Assembly: GCF_041438865.1 (NCBI RefSeq)
Contig: NZ_CP109450.1
Coordinates: 4,016,501 to 4,080,500 of the forward strand
Direction: 5' to 3'
From: Streptomyces sp. NBC_01471
Lineage (GTDB): Bacteria; Actinomycetota; Actinomycetes; Streptomycetales; Streptomycetaceae
DNA length: 64,000 nt
Notes under the pieces: generated by a model
The model's database searches: none
What the model saw: only the letters and a program-made list of their open reading frames with translations
What the model was told of the DNA's origin: nothing
Shown here: one piece after another, positions 6,969-15,066 of the stretch
Layout: each line of letters begins with the position of its first letter
How positions within the stretch are numbered: position 1 is the stretch's first letter
Made by a program: the position numbers and the translations under genes

Positions 6969-7654
6969 GCCGCCACCCCCGCCGGGTGGTTCACCTGGTG
7001 GGCGAGCCCGGCTCCGATGTGGTAGGTGTAGGCGGGCGGGATGCATTCGCGGATGCCGTCGCGGTTCATCCACGCAACGCCCATCACGCGGCGGGCGTGG
7101 TCGACGCCGGAGAAGTTCCCGATGAACTGCCCGTAGTGGCCGGGCGGGACGGGGCGGCCCATCTTCGCCTGCGGCACCAGGTGCAGCGGGTGTTCCGGGG
7201 CGGTGAGGGTGGCGCCGCCGCCGGTCTCGAAGTACCGGTGGCGGTAGGTGGCCAGGCCGAACATGGCCCCGCACAGCATCACCGGGGCGTTCAGCTTGGT
7301 GAGGGCACCGCGCACGTTCTCCAGCACCCACGGACGCCCCGTGGACTCCAGAGCGGCCCGGGTGGGGCCGATGAGGTCGGGGTGGACGCGGCCTTGGAGG
7401 CGCTGGCAGTCGCTGTCGAACTGGCACGGCGGGGATGCGTGGATGGCGTCGTACTCGTGGCCGTGGGCGCGGATGTACGCGACCGCTTCGGCCTGGATGA
7501 ACCGATAGGGGTAGCGGGGCTGCGGGGCGATGTCGATGCCGGTCACGTCGAACCCGGCATCGGTATATCCCTTGCCGGCGCCGCCCTGGCAGCAGAACGC
7601 GTCGAGCAGGCGCGGCCGGTCGGGCACTCGCCGGATAGGGGTGGGTTGAGTCAT
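6965..7654 (-). CDS. C5-cytosine methyltransferase-like protein
   Basis: A 229-aa SAM-dependent methyltransferase of the phage/AICE type. Motif I is LLDAFCCQGGAGKGY (residues 16-30), motif IV is SPPCQ with nucleophile C77, motif VI is LENV (111-114), and RHRYFE corresponds to motif VIII. It is much shorter than stand-alone restriction-modification enzymes and has little room for a target-recognition domain. It is a paralogue of the next gene, with which it overlaps by ATGA, and probably arose by tandem duplication. Likely role: methylating element DNA during replication or transfer to evade host restriction (inference). Start ATG 7654 is preceded by TGGAGGAATC. Confidence 0.85.
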   Translation of the reverse strand: MTQPTPIRRVPDRPRLLDAFCCQGGAGKGYTDAGFDVTGIDIAPQPRYPYRFIQAEAVAYIRAHGHEYDAIHASPPCQFDSDCQRLQGRVHPDLIGPTRAALESTGRPWVLENVRGALTKLNAPVMLCGAMFGLATYRHRYFETGGGATLTAPEHPLHLVPQAKMGRPVPPGHYGQFIGNFSGVDHARRVMGVAWMNRDGIRECIPPAYTYHIGAGLAHQVNHPAGVAA

Positions 7655-7743
7655 GCTGAGATTCCTCCAGTTCTCTGTTGGGTTCTGGCTGGCAAGGGCG
7701 GCCCCGTTTCTTTGGCGAGATGTGGGGGCCGCCCTTGGCGTAG

Positions 7744-8028
7744 CTAGAAGGGGGGTTCGTCGCGGTAGCCGTTCGGGGCCCACGGGTTCGTGTCGCGGCT
7801 GGTCCCCCACTGGCGGCGGCGGGGCAGCGGCAGCAGGGCCCATCGGCGGTTTTCGTCCCAGCAGGGGCAGGGCTCCCACTCGGTCCCGGCGTACTCGCCC
7901 GTGTGATCGCCGTAATCGTGGTGGTGCCCGCCCTCTCCGCCGCACTTCCAGCAGTTGGGGCGGGGGGTGTCAGTCAGGATGAGCGCGGGGCGGGGCCAGT
8001 CAGCGCGCTGAAAGCGCAGGCGTGCCAT
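7744..8028 (-). CDS. Small Cys-rich hypothetical protein
   Basis: A 94-aa protein with CWKCGGEGGHHHDYGDHTG and then CPCW, a pattern of paired cysteines and histidines resembling a DnaJ-type or rubredoxin-like zinc site. The C-terminus is basic then polar. GAGGAG precedes the ATG. Function unknown; it sits between the methyltransferases and the transfer genes. Confidence 0.75.
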   Translation of the reverse strand: MARLRFQRADWPRPALILTDTPRPNCWKCGGEGGHHHDYGDHTGEYAGTEWEPCPCWDENRRWALLPLPRRRQWGTSRDTNPWAPNGYRDEPPF

Positions 8029-8046
8029 GGGGATCTCCTCGTCTGG

Positions 8047-8553
8047 TCAGTTGTGCAGGTGGGTGTGGGAGCGGGCGAACGTGCCCTTGGTGTGGGTGGT
8101 CACGTGTGTGTTCGTGGTGACCGGCCCGTTGTAGACGGGCTTGGAGACGCTGGACTTGGCACGGGAGAGGGCGGCCCCGATGCAGAGCGCGGCGAACGCG
8201 ATGCCGGTGAACAGGGCGCCCATGGCGACGACTCCGGTGACGCTCATGGAGGCGAATCCCTTCAGGACGAGCCAGGCGCCGCATCCGATGCCGGTCGTGC
8301 CGGCGCCGATGCCGATGGAGGCGACCGCGGCCCCGGCGGCCCAGGCAGGGACGATGCGGTGGTCTTCCTGATGGACCGGTACGGCCTCCGTGGACGACTG
8401 AGACGGTGATTCGTCGCGGAAGTGGGTGGGGATCGGCTGGGCGGGAGGGGTGGGTCGGTAGATGTCGTTGATGATCCGTTGGGCTTCGGCGTTGGCTTCG
8501 GCGTCGCTCATCCGCGGCCCCCATGCCGCCATCGGCTGCTCGTAGTCGGTCAT
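8047..8553 (-). CDS. Hypothetical membrane protein, transfer region
   Basis: A 168-aa protein. Residues 1-65 are polar (MTDYEQPMAAWGPRMSDAE onward). Two hydrophobic segments follow, about 69-92 and 98-125 (GVVAMGALFTGIAFAALCIG), then a Thr/His-rich tail (THVTTHTKGTFARSHTHLHN). It lies in the TraB neighbourhood where AICEs keep Spd spread proteins, so a role in intramycelial spread is a reasonable guess. No named family is claimed. Confidence 0.7.
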   Translation of the reverse strand: MTDYEQPMAAWGPRMSDAEANAEAQRIINDIYRPTPPAQPIPTHFRDESPSQSSTEAVPVHQEDHRIVPAWAAGAAVASIGIGAGTTGIGCGAWLVLKGFASMSVTGVVAMGALFTGIAFAALCIGAALSRAKSSVSKPVYNGPVTTNTHVTTHTKGTFARSHTHLHN

Positions 8554-8577
8554 GATCGGGACCTCCGTGAGTTGGGG

Positions 8578-8769
8578 TCAGGAGATGTTGTGGGCCGCGT
8601 TGATGAGCGCGTTGAGGACGGCGCGTATGGCGGTGGCGGCTCCGGTGTCGGCGACGAAGAACCCGAAGAGGAACACGGTGAGCGCGGTGAGCGGGCCGAC
8701 GGAGCGGCTGCGCAGCAGGGCGAAGGTGAGCACTCCGAAGAGGGCAACGGCGGACAGGGTCACGATCAT
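8578..8769 (-). CDS. Small two-TM protein, Spd-like
   Basis: A 63-aa protein almost entirely hydrophobic: MIVTLSAVALFGVLTFALL then a basic turn and LTALTVFLFGFFVAD. GGAGG lies 6 nt before the ATG at 8769, which decides the start against a longer reading that would cross the CTTGTC repeats. Small membrane proteins next to traB are typical of Streptomyces conjugative elements. Function inferred from context only. Confidence 0.65.
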   Translation of the reverse strand: MIVTLSAVALFGVLTFALLRSRSVGPLTALTVFLFGFFVADTGAATAIRAVLNALINAAHNIS

Positions 8770-8830
8770 GAGCGGCCTCCCGAAGACGTCCGGCGGGCCA
8801 CACCCGAAGAGGGGTGCGGCCCGCCGGTGG

Positions 8831-8978
8831 CTTGTCGCGTTGCTTGTCGTCTGACTTGTCGTGCGGCTTGTCGCTTGTCTTGTCTTGTCGCTTGTCGCCT
8901 TGCAGGTCACAACCCGTTTTCGGCCCTCACGGACCCGTATGGAGGTGTTCTCGGGTGGGATGGGTGACAGGCGACAAG
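8831..8978. repeat. CTTGTC repeat cluster, candidate clt (TraB recognition) site
   Basis: CTTGTC occurs at 8831, 8843, 8855, 8867, 8874, 8879, 8884 and 8891, six of them as CTTGTCG. The first four are exactly 12 bp apart; then spacing tightens to 5-7 bp. An inverted copy GCGACAAG is at 8971-8978, 12 bp from the TraB stop. Streptomyces TraB proteins bind clusters of 8-bp direct repeats in a clt locus near traB, so this cluster is the best candidate here. Confidence 0.6.
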
Positions 8979-8989
8979 CAGGGGCCGGG

Positions 8990-11086
8990 TCAGATGTGGT
9001 TGCGGTGGACGTAGCGGGTCTTGGTGCCCTCCCCGACACGAACCGCTTCGCCCTTCTCGGCCCATTCCTTCAGCCATCCGACGATGGTCTGGCGGGTGGT
9101 GCCGTGCTCGTCGGCGAGGGCTCGGGAGATCGCGGAGGCGCCGGTGCCCTCGGATCCGGCGTCCATGAGGATCTGGAGTGCTGCCTGCCGGGCGTCACTG
9201 TCTCCGGCCCGCAGCGCGGACAGGTTCAGCCCTGGTACTGCCGGGCGCTCCGAGGTGGCCGGGGGTTCGGGTGCGGTGCCGAATTGCTGGTCGATCTGCT
9301 CCATGAACGCCTGCACCGCCGCGTCAGTGTCGGCGTCATCCGCGGGCGACGGCTCGTTGCGCAGAGCCGATAGGTTCAGTCCTCCGCCGGCCGGGGCCTG
9401 CCCGCCTGATGCGGGCGAGGCAGTGTCGACCGGGGTGGCGGTCCCGTCACGCATCCACGCGGTGCGGTCGGTGTTCCACCGCTCCGCGTAGATGGCGCCG
9501 GCTGCTTTCGCGGACGGGCCGTCGAGGGTGGGGTGGCGGTCGGAGGTGGCGGCGACGATGTCGCGGATCTGGTTGGGCAGGATCCGCCACGACTTGAACA
9601 GCCCCGCCTCGCTTTCCGGAGTGCCCATGAACCCGGACCCCTTGTACGGGGCCTGCTCGGGCTTGAGTCCCCGGGAGCCGGGGAACTGCTTACCCAGGTC
9701 CATGCCTTCCTTCTCACCGCCGGTCAGGGCGACGCGGACCTTGGCTTCACGGCGGATCATGAGGTTGCCGAGCACGCTGCTGGTGGCGCCGAGCGCGGTC
9801 AGGACCGTGCGGATACCCATGGCGCGGGCGATCCGGATGACCTCCAGGATCCGGTCAGCGAGCTTGCGGACTTCGCGGTCGTTGCTGGCCAGGATCTCCG
9901 CACCCTCGTCCACGACGAGCATGATCTGAGGAATCCGGGGGCTGATCGGCAACAGGTCTGTGTTCGCTTGGGACATGAGGTCTTGGTAGGCGGTCTTGCG
10001 GTGCTTGGCGATCCGCACGAGCGCCTCCAGCATGGCCAGTGCCTCCTTGTGCGAGGCGGCCAGCCAGTCAACCCCGGGCCGCAGCCCGTCCACTGGGTTC
10101 CCGTGGGTATCGAAGGCGGGGCGGACCCAGGGAAGGCCCGCCGACCCGGCGTTCAGGTCGATGGCGAAGGTCAGGATGTCGTCGGCGCGGGCGAATCCGG
10201 CGAGGATCGTGTGGACCATGTTCGTCTTGCCCGACCCGGTCGGCCCGACCACCAGGGCGCACTGCTCGCGCAGGAACGCCTGGATCTCCTCGGCGTTGGT
10301 GCGCAGGCCCCACGGGATGCCCGTGTGGATGGACAGGCGGCTGTAGTCGGAGGGGTAGAAGACCTCCTGCTCCAGCACGTTCTTCGTGGTGACGTCGATG
10401 AGGACGCGGCCCTGGTCGATGCCGGGTCCGGCGGTTGCGGTGCAGCCGTGCGGGAGGCGGGCGTCGGCGGAGAGCTTGGCCGACTCCTGCGCGATCCGCC
10501 CGTACGTCGTGCCGCCGGGCGGGAGTTCGGCGTCGATCGTGAAGCCGGTCCCGGTCGGCCACATCTCCACCGCCAGGACGCGCAGGGTGATCCCGCAAAC
10601 CCGCTGTACCCGGTCCACCCACTCAGCGGCGATGGCCCTCCGGTCGGCGGACAGTTCGGCGTCGACCTGACGTTCAGCGGCGGCGAGGGCTTCCAGCTCC
10701 CGGGCTTCCTCGTGGAGGAGTGCGGTGCGGGTGGTGGTGCCGATCCCGACGCCGATCACGGCGAGGGAACCGAGCGCGGCCCAGGTCAGAGGGCCGCTGG
10801 TCATGGCCCATGTGGTCCATCCGGCGCCGACGAGCCAGGAGGCGGAGCGCATGGCGATGGTGCGGGCGGACAACCGGTCCCGCAGAGAACTGATGGTGTG
10901 GCCGATGGCGCCGGCGGCGCCGACGGCGAGGGCCCAGCCGGGCGGCATGCCGGTGGCAGCTCCCGTGGTGGCGAGGGCGAAGGCTCCGGTGGTGGCGGAC
11001 AGGGCGCCGGTCACGGGTCCGTGACCAGCAGCCCAGTCCCACACCGGACCACCCGAGTTGTTCTTGGTGGCGGTGTTGGTGGTCAT
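8990..11086 (-). CDS. traB: TraB/FtsK-SpoIIIE-type conjugal DNA translocase
   Basis: A 698-aa motor that moves double-stranded element DNA between hyphae. N-terminal hydrophobic segments span about 40-60 and 85-120 and anchor it in the membrane. The ATPase domain has Walker A GPTGSGKT (about 281-288) and Walker B IMLVVDEGAE (about 388-397). The last 65 residues form a winged helix (TGASAISRALADEHGTTRQ, then IVGWLKEWAEKGE), the FtsK-gamma-like domain that reads clt repeats in this family. Two copies of GLNLSALR in the linker (about 555 and 620) make an internal repeat. ATG 11086 is used; the preceding gene stops 2 nt upstream. Confidence 0.93.
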   Translation of the reverse strand: MTTNTATKNNSGGPVWDWAAGHGPVTGALSATTGAFALATTGAATGMPPGWALAVGAAGAIGHTISSLRDRLSARTIAMRSASWLVGAGWTTWAMTSGPLTWAALGSLAVIGVGIGTTTRTALLHEEARELEALAAAERQVDAELSADRRAIAAEWVDRVQRVCGITLRVLAVEMWPTGTGFTIDAELPPGGTTYGRIAQESAKLSADARLPHGCTATAGPGIDQGRVLIDVTTKNVLEQEVFYPSDYSRLSIHTGIPWGLRTNAEEIQAFLREQCALVVGPTGSGKTNMVHTILAGFARADDILTFAIDLNAGSAGLPWVRPAFDTHGNPVDGLRPGVDWLAASHKEALAMLEALVRIAKHRKTAYQDLMSQANTDLLPISPRIPQIMLVVDEGAEILASNDREVRKLADRILEVIRIARAMGIRTVLTALGATSSVLGNLMIRREAKVRVALTGGEKEGMDLGKQFPGSRGLKPEQAPYKGSGFMGTPESEAGLFKSWRILPNQIRDIVAATSDRHPTLDGPSAKAAGAIYAERWNTDRTAWMRDGTATPVDTASPASGGQAPAGGGLNLSALRNEPSPADDADTDAAVQAFMEQIDQQFGTAPEPPATSERPAVPGLNLSALRAGDSDARQAALQILMDAGSEGTGASAISRALADEHGTTRQTIVGWLKEWAEKGEAVRVGEGTKTRYVHRNHI

Positions 11087-11087
11087 G

Positions 11088-12695
11088 TCAGACGTTCCAG
11101 CCCTTCTCAGCCTCGGGCCCATTGCGCGGGTCCTCATGGCGGGCGATGTCGGCCTCGTGAACCCGGCGGAAGATCGGGCCCATTTCCTCGGCGACGGACA
11201 CGGCGGCCATGACGGCGCCGAAGCAGTCGCGGAACGTCTCGGCTACTGCTTTCTCCAGGGGGAATTCCGAGTCGGAGCGCTCACCAAGGATCTTCATGGT
11301 GTTGGCGACCGAGGTGAGTGCGTCGGGGAGTCCCTCGATCATGGCGAGGATCTCCATGGACCCGTCGGGGTCGTAAGAGGCGGCGGCAGCTTCCATCTCG
11401 GCGGCGGCCTCTTCGAACTTGAAACCGGACATGTTGACGACCTCCACAGGCGTGATGTTCGTGGCAGGAGCAAGGCGGAACGGGCGCTGAACGGTGTCGC
11501 CGATCTCCGCGGTATCGCCCGCGGCGGCGGCGTCGAGGGCTTCCTTCTCAGCGGCCAGCCGCTCTCGTGCGGCGGCGTCGCGGGCAGCGCGGCGTTCCTG
11601 AGCGGAGCGCATCATCCGCTGGTACAGGCGCCGACCGGGGTACTGGAGCCACGCCCAGCCGAGCTTGCGCCCCAACGGCGTGGTGAGCGCGCCGAGTACA
11701 CCGAACGGGGCGGCCAGCAGCGCGGCGAACAGGCGCCGGCCGTGCATACGGGCCGCGGAGCGCCACAGCGCCGAGCGCGCCCGCCTGCGGGCCACCGCGT
11801 GACGCACCGCCGCCCGGTTGTTGTCGACGCGGCCCTGAGTGCGCCGGTCAGCAGCCTGGCGGGCCCTGCCGATGGCAGCGCGGCTTATGCGGCCCGCACT
11901 TCGCAGGGTCCTGGCGGCGGTGCGGGCCACCGCGCCCCGCGAGGATGCCCCGGCAGTACGTCCAGCCGCATGGGCTCCCCGGCGTGCATCGGCCACGTTC
12001 CTGCGGTTGGCCGTGCCCTGGGTCCGGGCTGCAGAGCGGGTCGGGGCCTGCTGCCTCTGGGCCTGCCGCAGGGCTCTGACCTGCCCGATCCGCCCACCCG
12101 CACCACCTGGAGAACGGCCGGTCGAGCGGCCCAAACCGAGTGCCGAACGGCCGGCACCGGCACCGCCCCGGCCACCGGAAGCGCCGCTACGCTGCTTGGC
12201 TCCACCGGCCGTACCGGTCGTGCCCGTCGAACGGCCTTTGCTGCCAGATGACTTGAGCAGGCTGTGGCCCGAGCGGCCGGATCCTGAGCCGGTGCCCCCG
12301 CCCTTGCGGCCAGAAGAGGGGATACGGCCGGCCGAGCTGGACCGCATGGCACGGGTCAGGCCTGCGGCGGACATGGTCCGCCCGGTGCGGCCGACGTTGC
12401 GGCGGCGGGGGCTGTTTTTGCGTGCGGTGCGGGTGGAGCGGATGGCAGCGGCGGTGCCCAGGGCGGCGGCGCCGGTCGCGGCGACCGCGGCTGCGACCGG
12501 CCCACCGGCCACCGCTGCGGCCGCGATGATCCCAACCGCGCTGTTCGTGCCGGTCACCGCGAGCGGGAGTACCGGCCAGCCGCCGGGGGTGTGGTCCACC
12601 GTGGCCGTGGGCGGTGCGGGCTCCGGGGGCTTTTCGACGGGAGGAGCGGGGGTGGCCTGAGGGGCCACTACCGCTTCCGTGTAGGTCTCGGTCAT
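11088..12695 (-). CDS. Large Arg/Ala/Gly-rich membrane protein beside TraB
   Basis: A 535-aa protein immediately before traB and ending 2 nt from its start, hence one operon. A hydrophobic region at about 40-80 (GIIAAAAVAGGPVAAAVAAT) is followed by a very basic, low-complexity stretch (about 85-330) rich in Arg, Ala, Gly and Ser, then a hydrophobic stretch (RRLFAALLAAPFGVLGALTT) and an acidic helical C-terminus (about 430-535). The pattern suggests a membrane protein with a DNA-binding basic region that works with TraB, as Spd proteins do. No catalytic motif is seen. AAAGGAG lies 10 nt before ATG 12695. Confidence 0.7.
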   Translation of the reverse strand: MTETYTEAVVAPQATPAPPVEKPPEPAPPTATVDHTPGGWPVLPLAVTGTNSAVGIIAAAAVAGGPVAAAVAATGAAALGTAAAIRSTRTARKNSPRRRNVGRTGRTMSAAGLTRAMRSSSAGRIPSSGRKGGGTGSGSGRSGHSLLKSSGSKGRSTGTTGTAGGAKQRSGASGGRGGAGAGRSALGLGRSTGRSPGGAGGRIGQVRALRQAQRQQAPTRSAARTQGTANRRNVADARRGAHAAGRTAGASSRGAVARTAARTLRSAGRISRAAIGRARQAADRRTQGRVDNNRAAVRHAVARRRARSALWRSAARMHGRRLFAALLAAPFGVLGALTTPLGRKLGWAWLQYPGRRLYQRMMRSAQERRAARDAAARERLAAEKEALDAAAAGDTAEIGDTVQRPFRLAPATNITPVEVVNMSGFKFEEAAAEMEAAAASYDPDGSMEILAMIEGLPDALTSVANTMKILGERSDSEFPLEKAVAETFRDCFGAVMAAVSVAEEMGPIFRRVHEADIARHEDPRNGPEAEKGWNV

Positions 12696-12777
12696 GCTGA
12701 TGTCACTCCTTTGGGAGGAGGAGGCCCGACCGACGCTTTGGAAGGTTGGCGGTCGGGCCTCCGAGCTGAAACGGGAC

Positions 12778-13023
12778 TCACAGGTCGTTGCGTTCGAGCG
12801 AGAAGAAGACGACGACCGCGCCGGCCATCGCAGGGTTCTGCGAAAACACCAGGTCCTTGATGGCCTGGAACTCTCCCTGCCGGGTGGCACCCGGGGCCGG
12901 GGTATAGGCGGAGTGCCAACTGCCCACCCCGACATTCGGCTTGTCGAGGCTGATCACCCAGTGATGCGACGGGCGCCCGGCAGGCGCGCCGCTGGGGGTG
13001 TTGGAGTTGGTCTGTGTGCTCAT
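12778..13023 (-). CDS. Hypothetical small protein
   Basis: An 81-aa soluble protein with a Ser/Thr/Asn-rich start and a central HHWVISLDKPNVG segment, ending in VVVFFSLERNDL. GGAGG precedes the ATG. It lies in the leftward transfer operon, 18 bp after the zinc protein gene. No family recognised. Confidence 0.65.
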   Translation of the reverse strand: MSTQTNSNTPSGAPAGRPSHHWVISLDKPNVGVGSWHSAYTPAPGATRQGEFQAIKDLVFSQNPAMAGAVVVFFSLERNDL

Positions 13024-13041
13024 GGCGGGTGTTCCTCCGGT

Positions 13042-13377
13042 TCAGGCAGCGAGGGCGGGAGCATCCGCGCAGGCGACGCAGACACCGAGCGAGGCGGGGA
13101 TCGTGTATCCGGCATCGCGCCGGCAGTCAGGACAGATGCGGCGGGCGGCATTCGCCTTCGCGAGAGCCGCCCACTTCGCGGCCGTCATCGGCCGAACCGG
13201 CTTCGCACGGTCGATGCGGTAGAGGTAGGCGACCAGCGGACCCCGGCGACGCCGGGGGCGCTCGATCTGCGCGGCCACGTCCTGCCCGCCGGGCCGAAGG
13301 CCCATGGATCGGAGTTGGCGGTAGGTGGCGTAGCCGTCCGGGGCCAGGCGCCACCGGTAGACGGGCAGCGTGGTCAC
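13042..13377 (-). CDS. RRQRL-motif-type zinc-binding protein
   Basis: A 111-aa protein with LPVYRWRLAPDGYATYRQLR and LRPGGQDVAAQIE, then CPDCRRDAGYTIPASLGVC-VAC, a treble of CxxC-type pairs fitting one zinc. This matches a family common on Streptomyces conjugative elements and named for an RRQRL motif; here the motif reads TYRQLR. The GTG at 13377 is chosen because its GTGA overlaps the stop of the 26-codon gene upstream, like other junctions in the operon. An alternative GTG at 13389 has no ribosome site. Function unknown. Confidence 0.75.
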   Translation of the reverse strand: MTTLPVYRWRLAPDGYATYRQLRSMGLRPGGQDVAAQIERPRRRRGPLVAYLYRIDRAKPVRPMTAAKWAALAKANAARRICPDCRRDAGYTIPASLGVCVACADAPALAA

Positions 13378-13454
13378 CGCGTACACCACCGGCAGGTGGG
13401 CGAGCAGAGCAGCTCACGCCGCTCGCGTACCAGCGGTTGTTCGGGGGTGATCAT
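13374..13454 (-). CDS. 26-aa coupled small ORF with Cys cluster
   Basis: MITPEQPLVRERRELLCSPT continues with CRWCTR and a stop. The ATG overlaps the stop of the DUF2637 gene (ATGA) and its own TGA overlaps the GTG of the zinc protein (GTGA). Both junctions match the coupling style of the operon, which is why it is listed despite its size. CSPTCRWC could bind metal. It might also be the original N-terminus of the zinc protein, separated by a frameshift. Confidence 0.5.
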   Translation of the reverse strand: MITPEQPLVRERRELLCSPTCRWCTR

Positions 13455-14572
13455 CCGCCCGCCTTGGTCATCGCGAGTTCCTGCCGACGGGAGGACACCC
13501 ACCCGATCGACCACCCGGTCTCGTCCGCGAGTTCACGGATCGTGCGCCCGCTGCTCACTGCAGCCGCGATCACCGCACGGGCCTGCTCCTGGGTGAGCTT
13601 GTCGTCCTCGGCGGGCTTGATCGTGTTCACGACCGGAGCCGAAGGAGCGTCGGTGTTCACGGCCCCGTCATCCGTGAACACGGGGGCCGTGTCGGTGTTC
13701 ACAGCGGCGGTCGCCGTGTTCACGGGGGGCTCATGCTGTTCACGGGCCGACTCCGCCTCGGTGGTGAGCCGGACGCGCTCAGCTTCCTTCGCCTGCTCGG
13801 CAAGCTGCTGATCCCGTGTTTCCCGGGCTTCGCGTTCACGCCGTTCCTCTTCGCGCCGCTCCCGCGCCGTCTGTGCGTCTCGGTCGGCCTGACGCTCAGC
13901 GGCCTCCCGTTCGGCCTGCTCACGGGCCATGACCACCGTGTGATCGCGGGCCTCCCGGGCCTGCTGTGCTTCATGGGTGCGGCGCTCGCGCTCCAGGCGT
14001 TCGGTACGCTCCTCACGCTCAAGACGCTCCGTGCGTTCACGCTGTTCACGGTGTTCACGCTCTTCGCGGTTCTTCCGTTCACGGACCTCAGCCGCTTGTT
14101 CACGGGCGCTCTTCTCGGCAGCCCGTGAACACTCGATCCGCTCCACCGCACGGCCGATCGCACGCCGCCAAGCCAGTCCGGCATCCGCGATGACGATCAG
14201 GATGAGCGGGATCACCGCGTGAACAGCGACCCCGGTCGTGTCCCCGTTCAGCGCGGAATCGCCGACGTTCAGGCCGAGCGTCATCGCTCCGCTCATCCAG
14301 CGCAGCAGCGTCGCCCACCCGCCGGCCTTCTCACCGAGCCGGGCCACCGTCGCGTCCAGCTTCACGGACGTGATGACCGCCGCGTCCACGACCAGCGGCA
14401 GCAGAGGTGCCGTCCACGCCCATCCGGGCGGAGTGACCCGCGCGACGAGAGGAGTGACGGTCAGGACGGAGTAGGCAACCGCACCGGCGGTGATCCCCCA
14501 CGTCCCAGCGGACAACGTCCGCTCAGCCGCGGCGATCTGCCGGGGCGACAGTGTCGTCAGGAGGGTCACCAT
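13451..14572 (-). CDS. DUF2637 membrane protein (SpdB-like) with coiled coil and HTH
   Basis: A 373-aa protein. Four hydrophobic segments at about 25-45, 52-70, 85-105 and 115-135 form the DUF2637 membrane domain found in Streptomyces spread proteins. Residues about 145-265 are a highly charged Arg/Glu coiled coil. A seven-residue repeat beginning VNT or VFT follows (about 282-315), then a C-terminal helix-turn-helix (RTIRELADETGWSIGWVSSR). Membrane anchor plus DNA-binding end suggests it tethers element DNA during spread. Its start overlaps the upstream stop by 7 nt. Confidence 0.85.
   Translation of the reverse strand: MVTLLTTLSPRQIAAAERTLSAGTWGITAGAVAYSVLTVTPLVARVTPPGWAWTAPLLPLVVDAAVITSVKLDATVARLGEKAGGWATLLRWMSGAMTLGLNVGDSALNGDTTGVAVHAVIPLILIVIADAGLAWRRAIGRAVERIECSRAAEKSAREQAAEVRERKNREEREHREQRERTERLEREERTERLERERRTHEAQQAREARDHTVVMAREQAEREAAERQADRDAQTARERREEERREREARETRDQQLAEQAKEAERVRLTTEAESAREQHEPPVNTATAAVNTDTAPVFTDDGAVNTDAPSAPVVNTIKPAEDDKLTQEQARAVIAAAVSSGRTIRELADETGWSIGWVSSRRQELAMTKAGG
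13623..13723. repeat. Five GTGWWCAC boxes, mostly 21 bp apart
   Basis: GTGTTCAC occurs at 13623, 13653, 13695 and 13716, and GTGAACAC at 13674. The last four are exactly 21 bp apart, two helical turns. They lie inside the DUF2637 gene and encode the VNT/VFT heptad repeat. Whether the DNA or the peptide is selected cannot be told from this sequence. Confidence 0.6.
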
Positions 14573-15066
14573 TCCTCACCTCCCAGCGGGAGCGGCTGGA
14601 TACGCCACTGGGTCTCGCAGGCCGGGGGAACGGCGGCGCCCGGGGCGTGATCGGTCCACCCGCTGCGGGGCGCACCCTCGGCCTCGGCTCCGAGCTCCGC
14701 CGCGTCCTGGGTGGTGTAGACGCCGTGCAGCCGCCCGTAGCGGAACAGGACATAGACCCGGTCGGCCCGCCCGCTCTGTCGGCGGGCGGCACGCAGCAGC
14801 ATCCGGAGCGTGACGCGATCCTCAGCGTCCAGCAGATGCTGCGCCGCCAGGACAGCGGCCTCTCCCCGGGCGCCGGCCGCATCCGTCTGCGCCCGGGCGA
14901 GCGCCTGGCGAAGCGTCTCGATGGTGTCCTCGGCCCGGATCGCGGAATCCGTCGCCAGCGCGGTAGACAACCGGTGTTGCTCGGCCTCGGTCTCGGCGGT
15001 GCTCTTCACCTCGGCCAGGTCTGTGCGCAGGGCCCGCAGGGTGCGGGTGCGGACGAGCGCGATCAT
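14566..15066 (-). CDS. Hypothetical coiled-coil protein
   Basis: A 166-aa soluble protein. Residues 1-85 are predicted helical and charged (LAEVKSTAETEAEQHRLSTA). The rest contains RVYVLFRYGRLHGVYTTQDA, a compact beta-rich segment, and ends in QPLPLGGEEW. Its start overlaps the previous stop by ATGA and its stop overlaps the DUF2637 start. Conserved-looking position in the transfer operon; function unknown. Confidence 0.7.
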   Translation of the reverse strand: MIALVRTRTLRALRTDLAEVKSTAETEAEQHRLSTALATDSAIRAEDTIETLRQALARAQTDAAGARGEAAVLAAQHLLDAEDRVTLRMLLRAARRQSGRADRVYVLFRYGRLHGVYTTQDAAELGAEAEGAPRSGWTDHAPGAAVPPACETQWRIQPLPLGGEEW

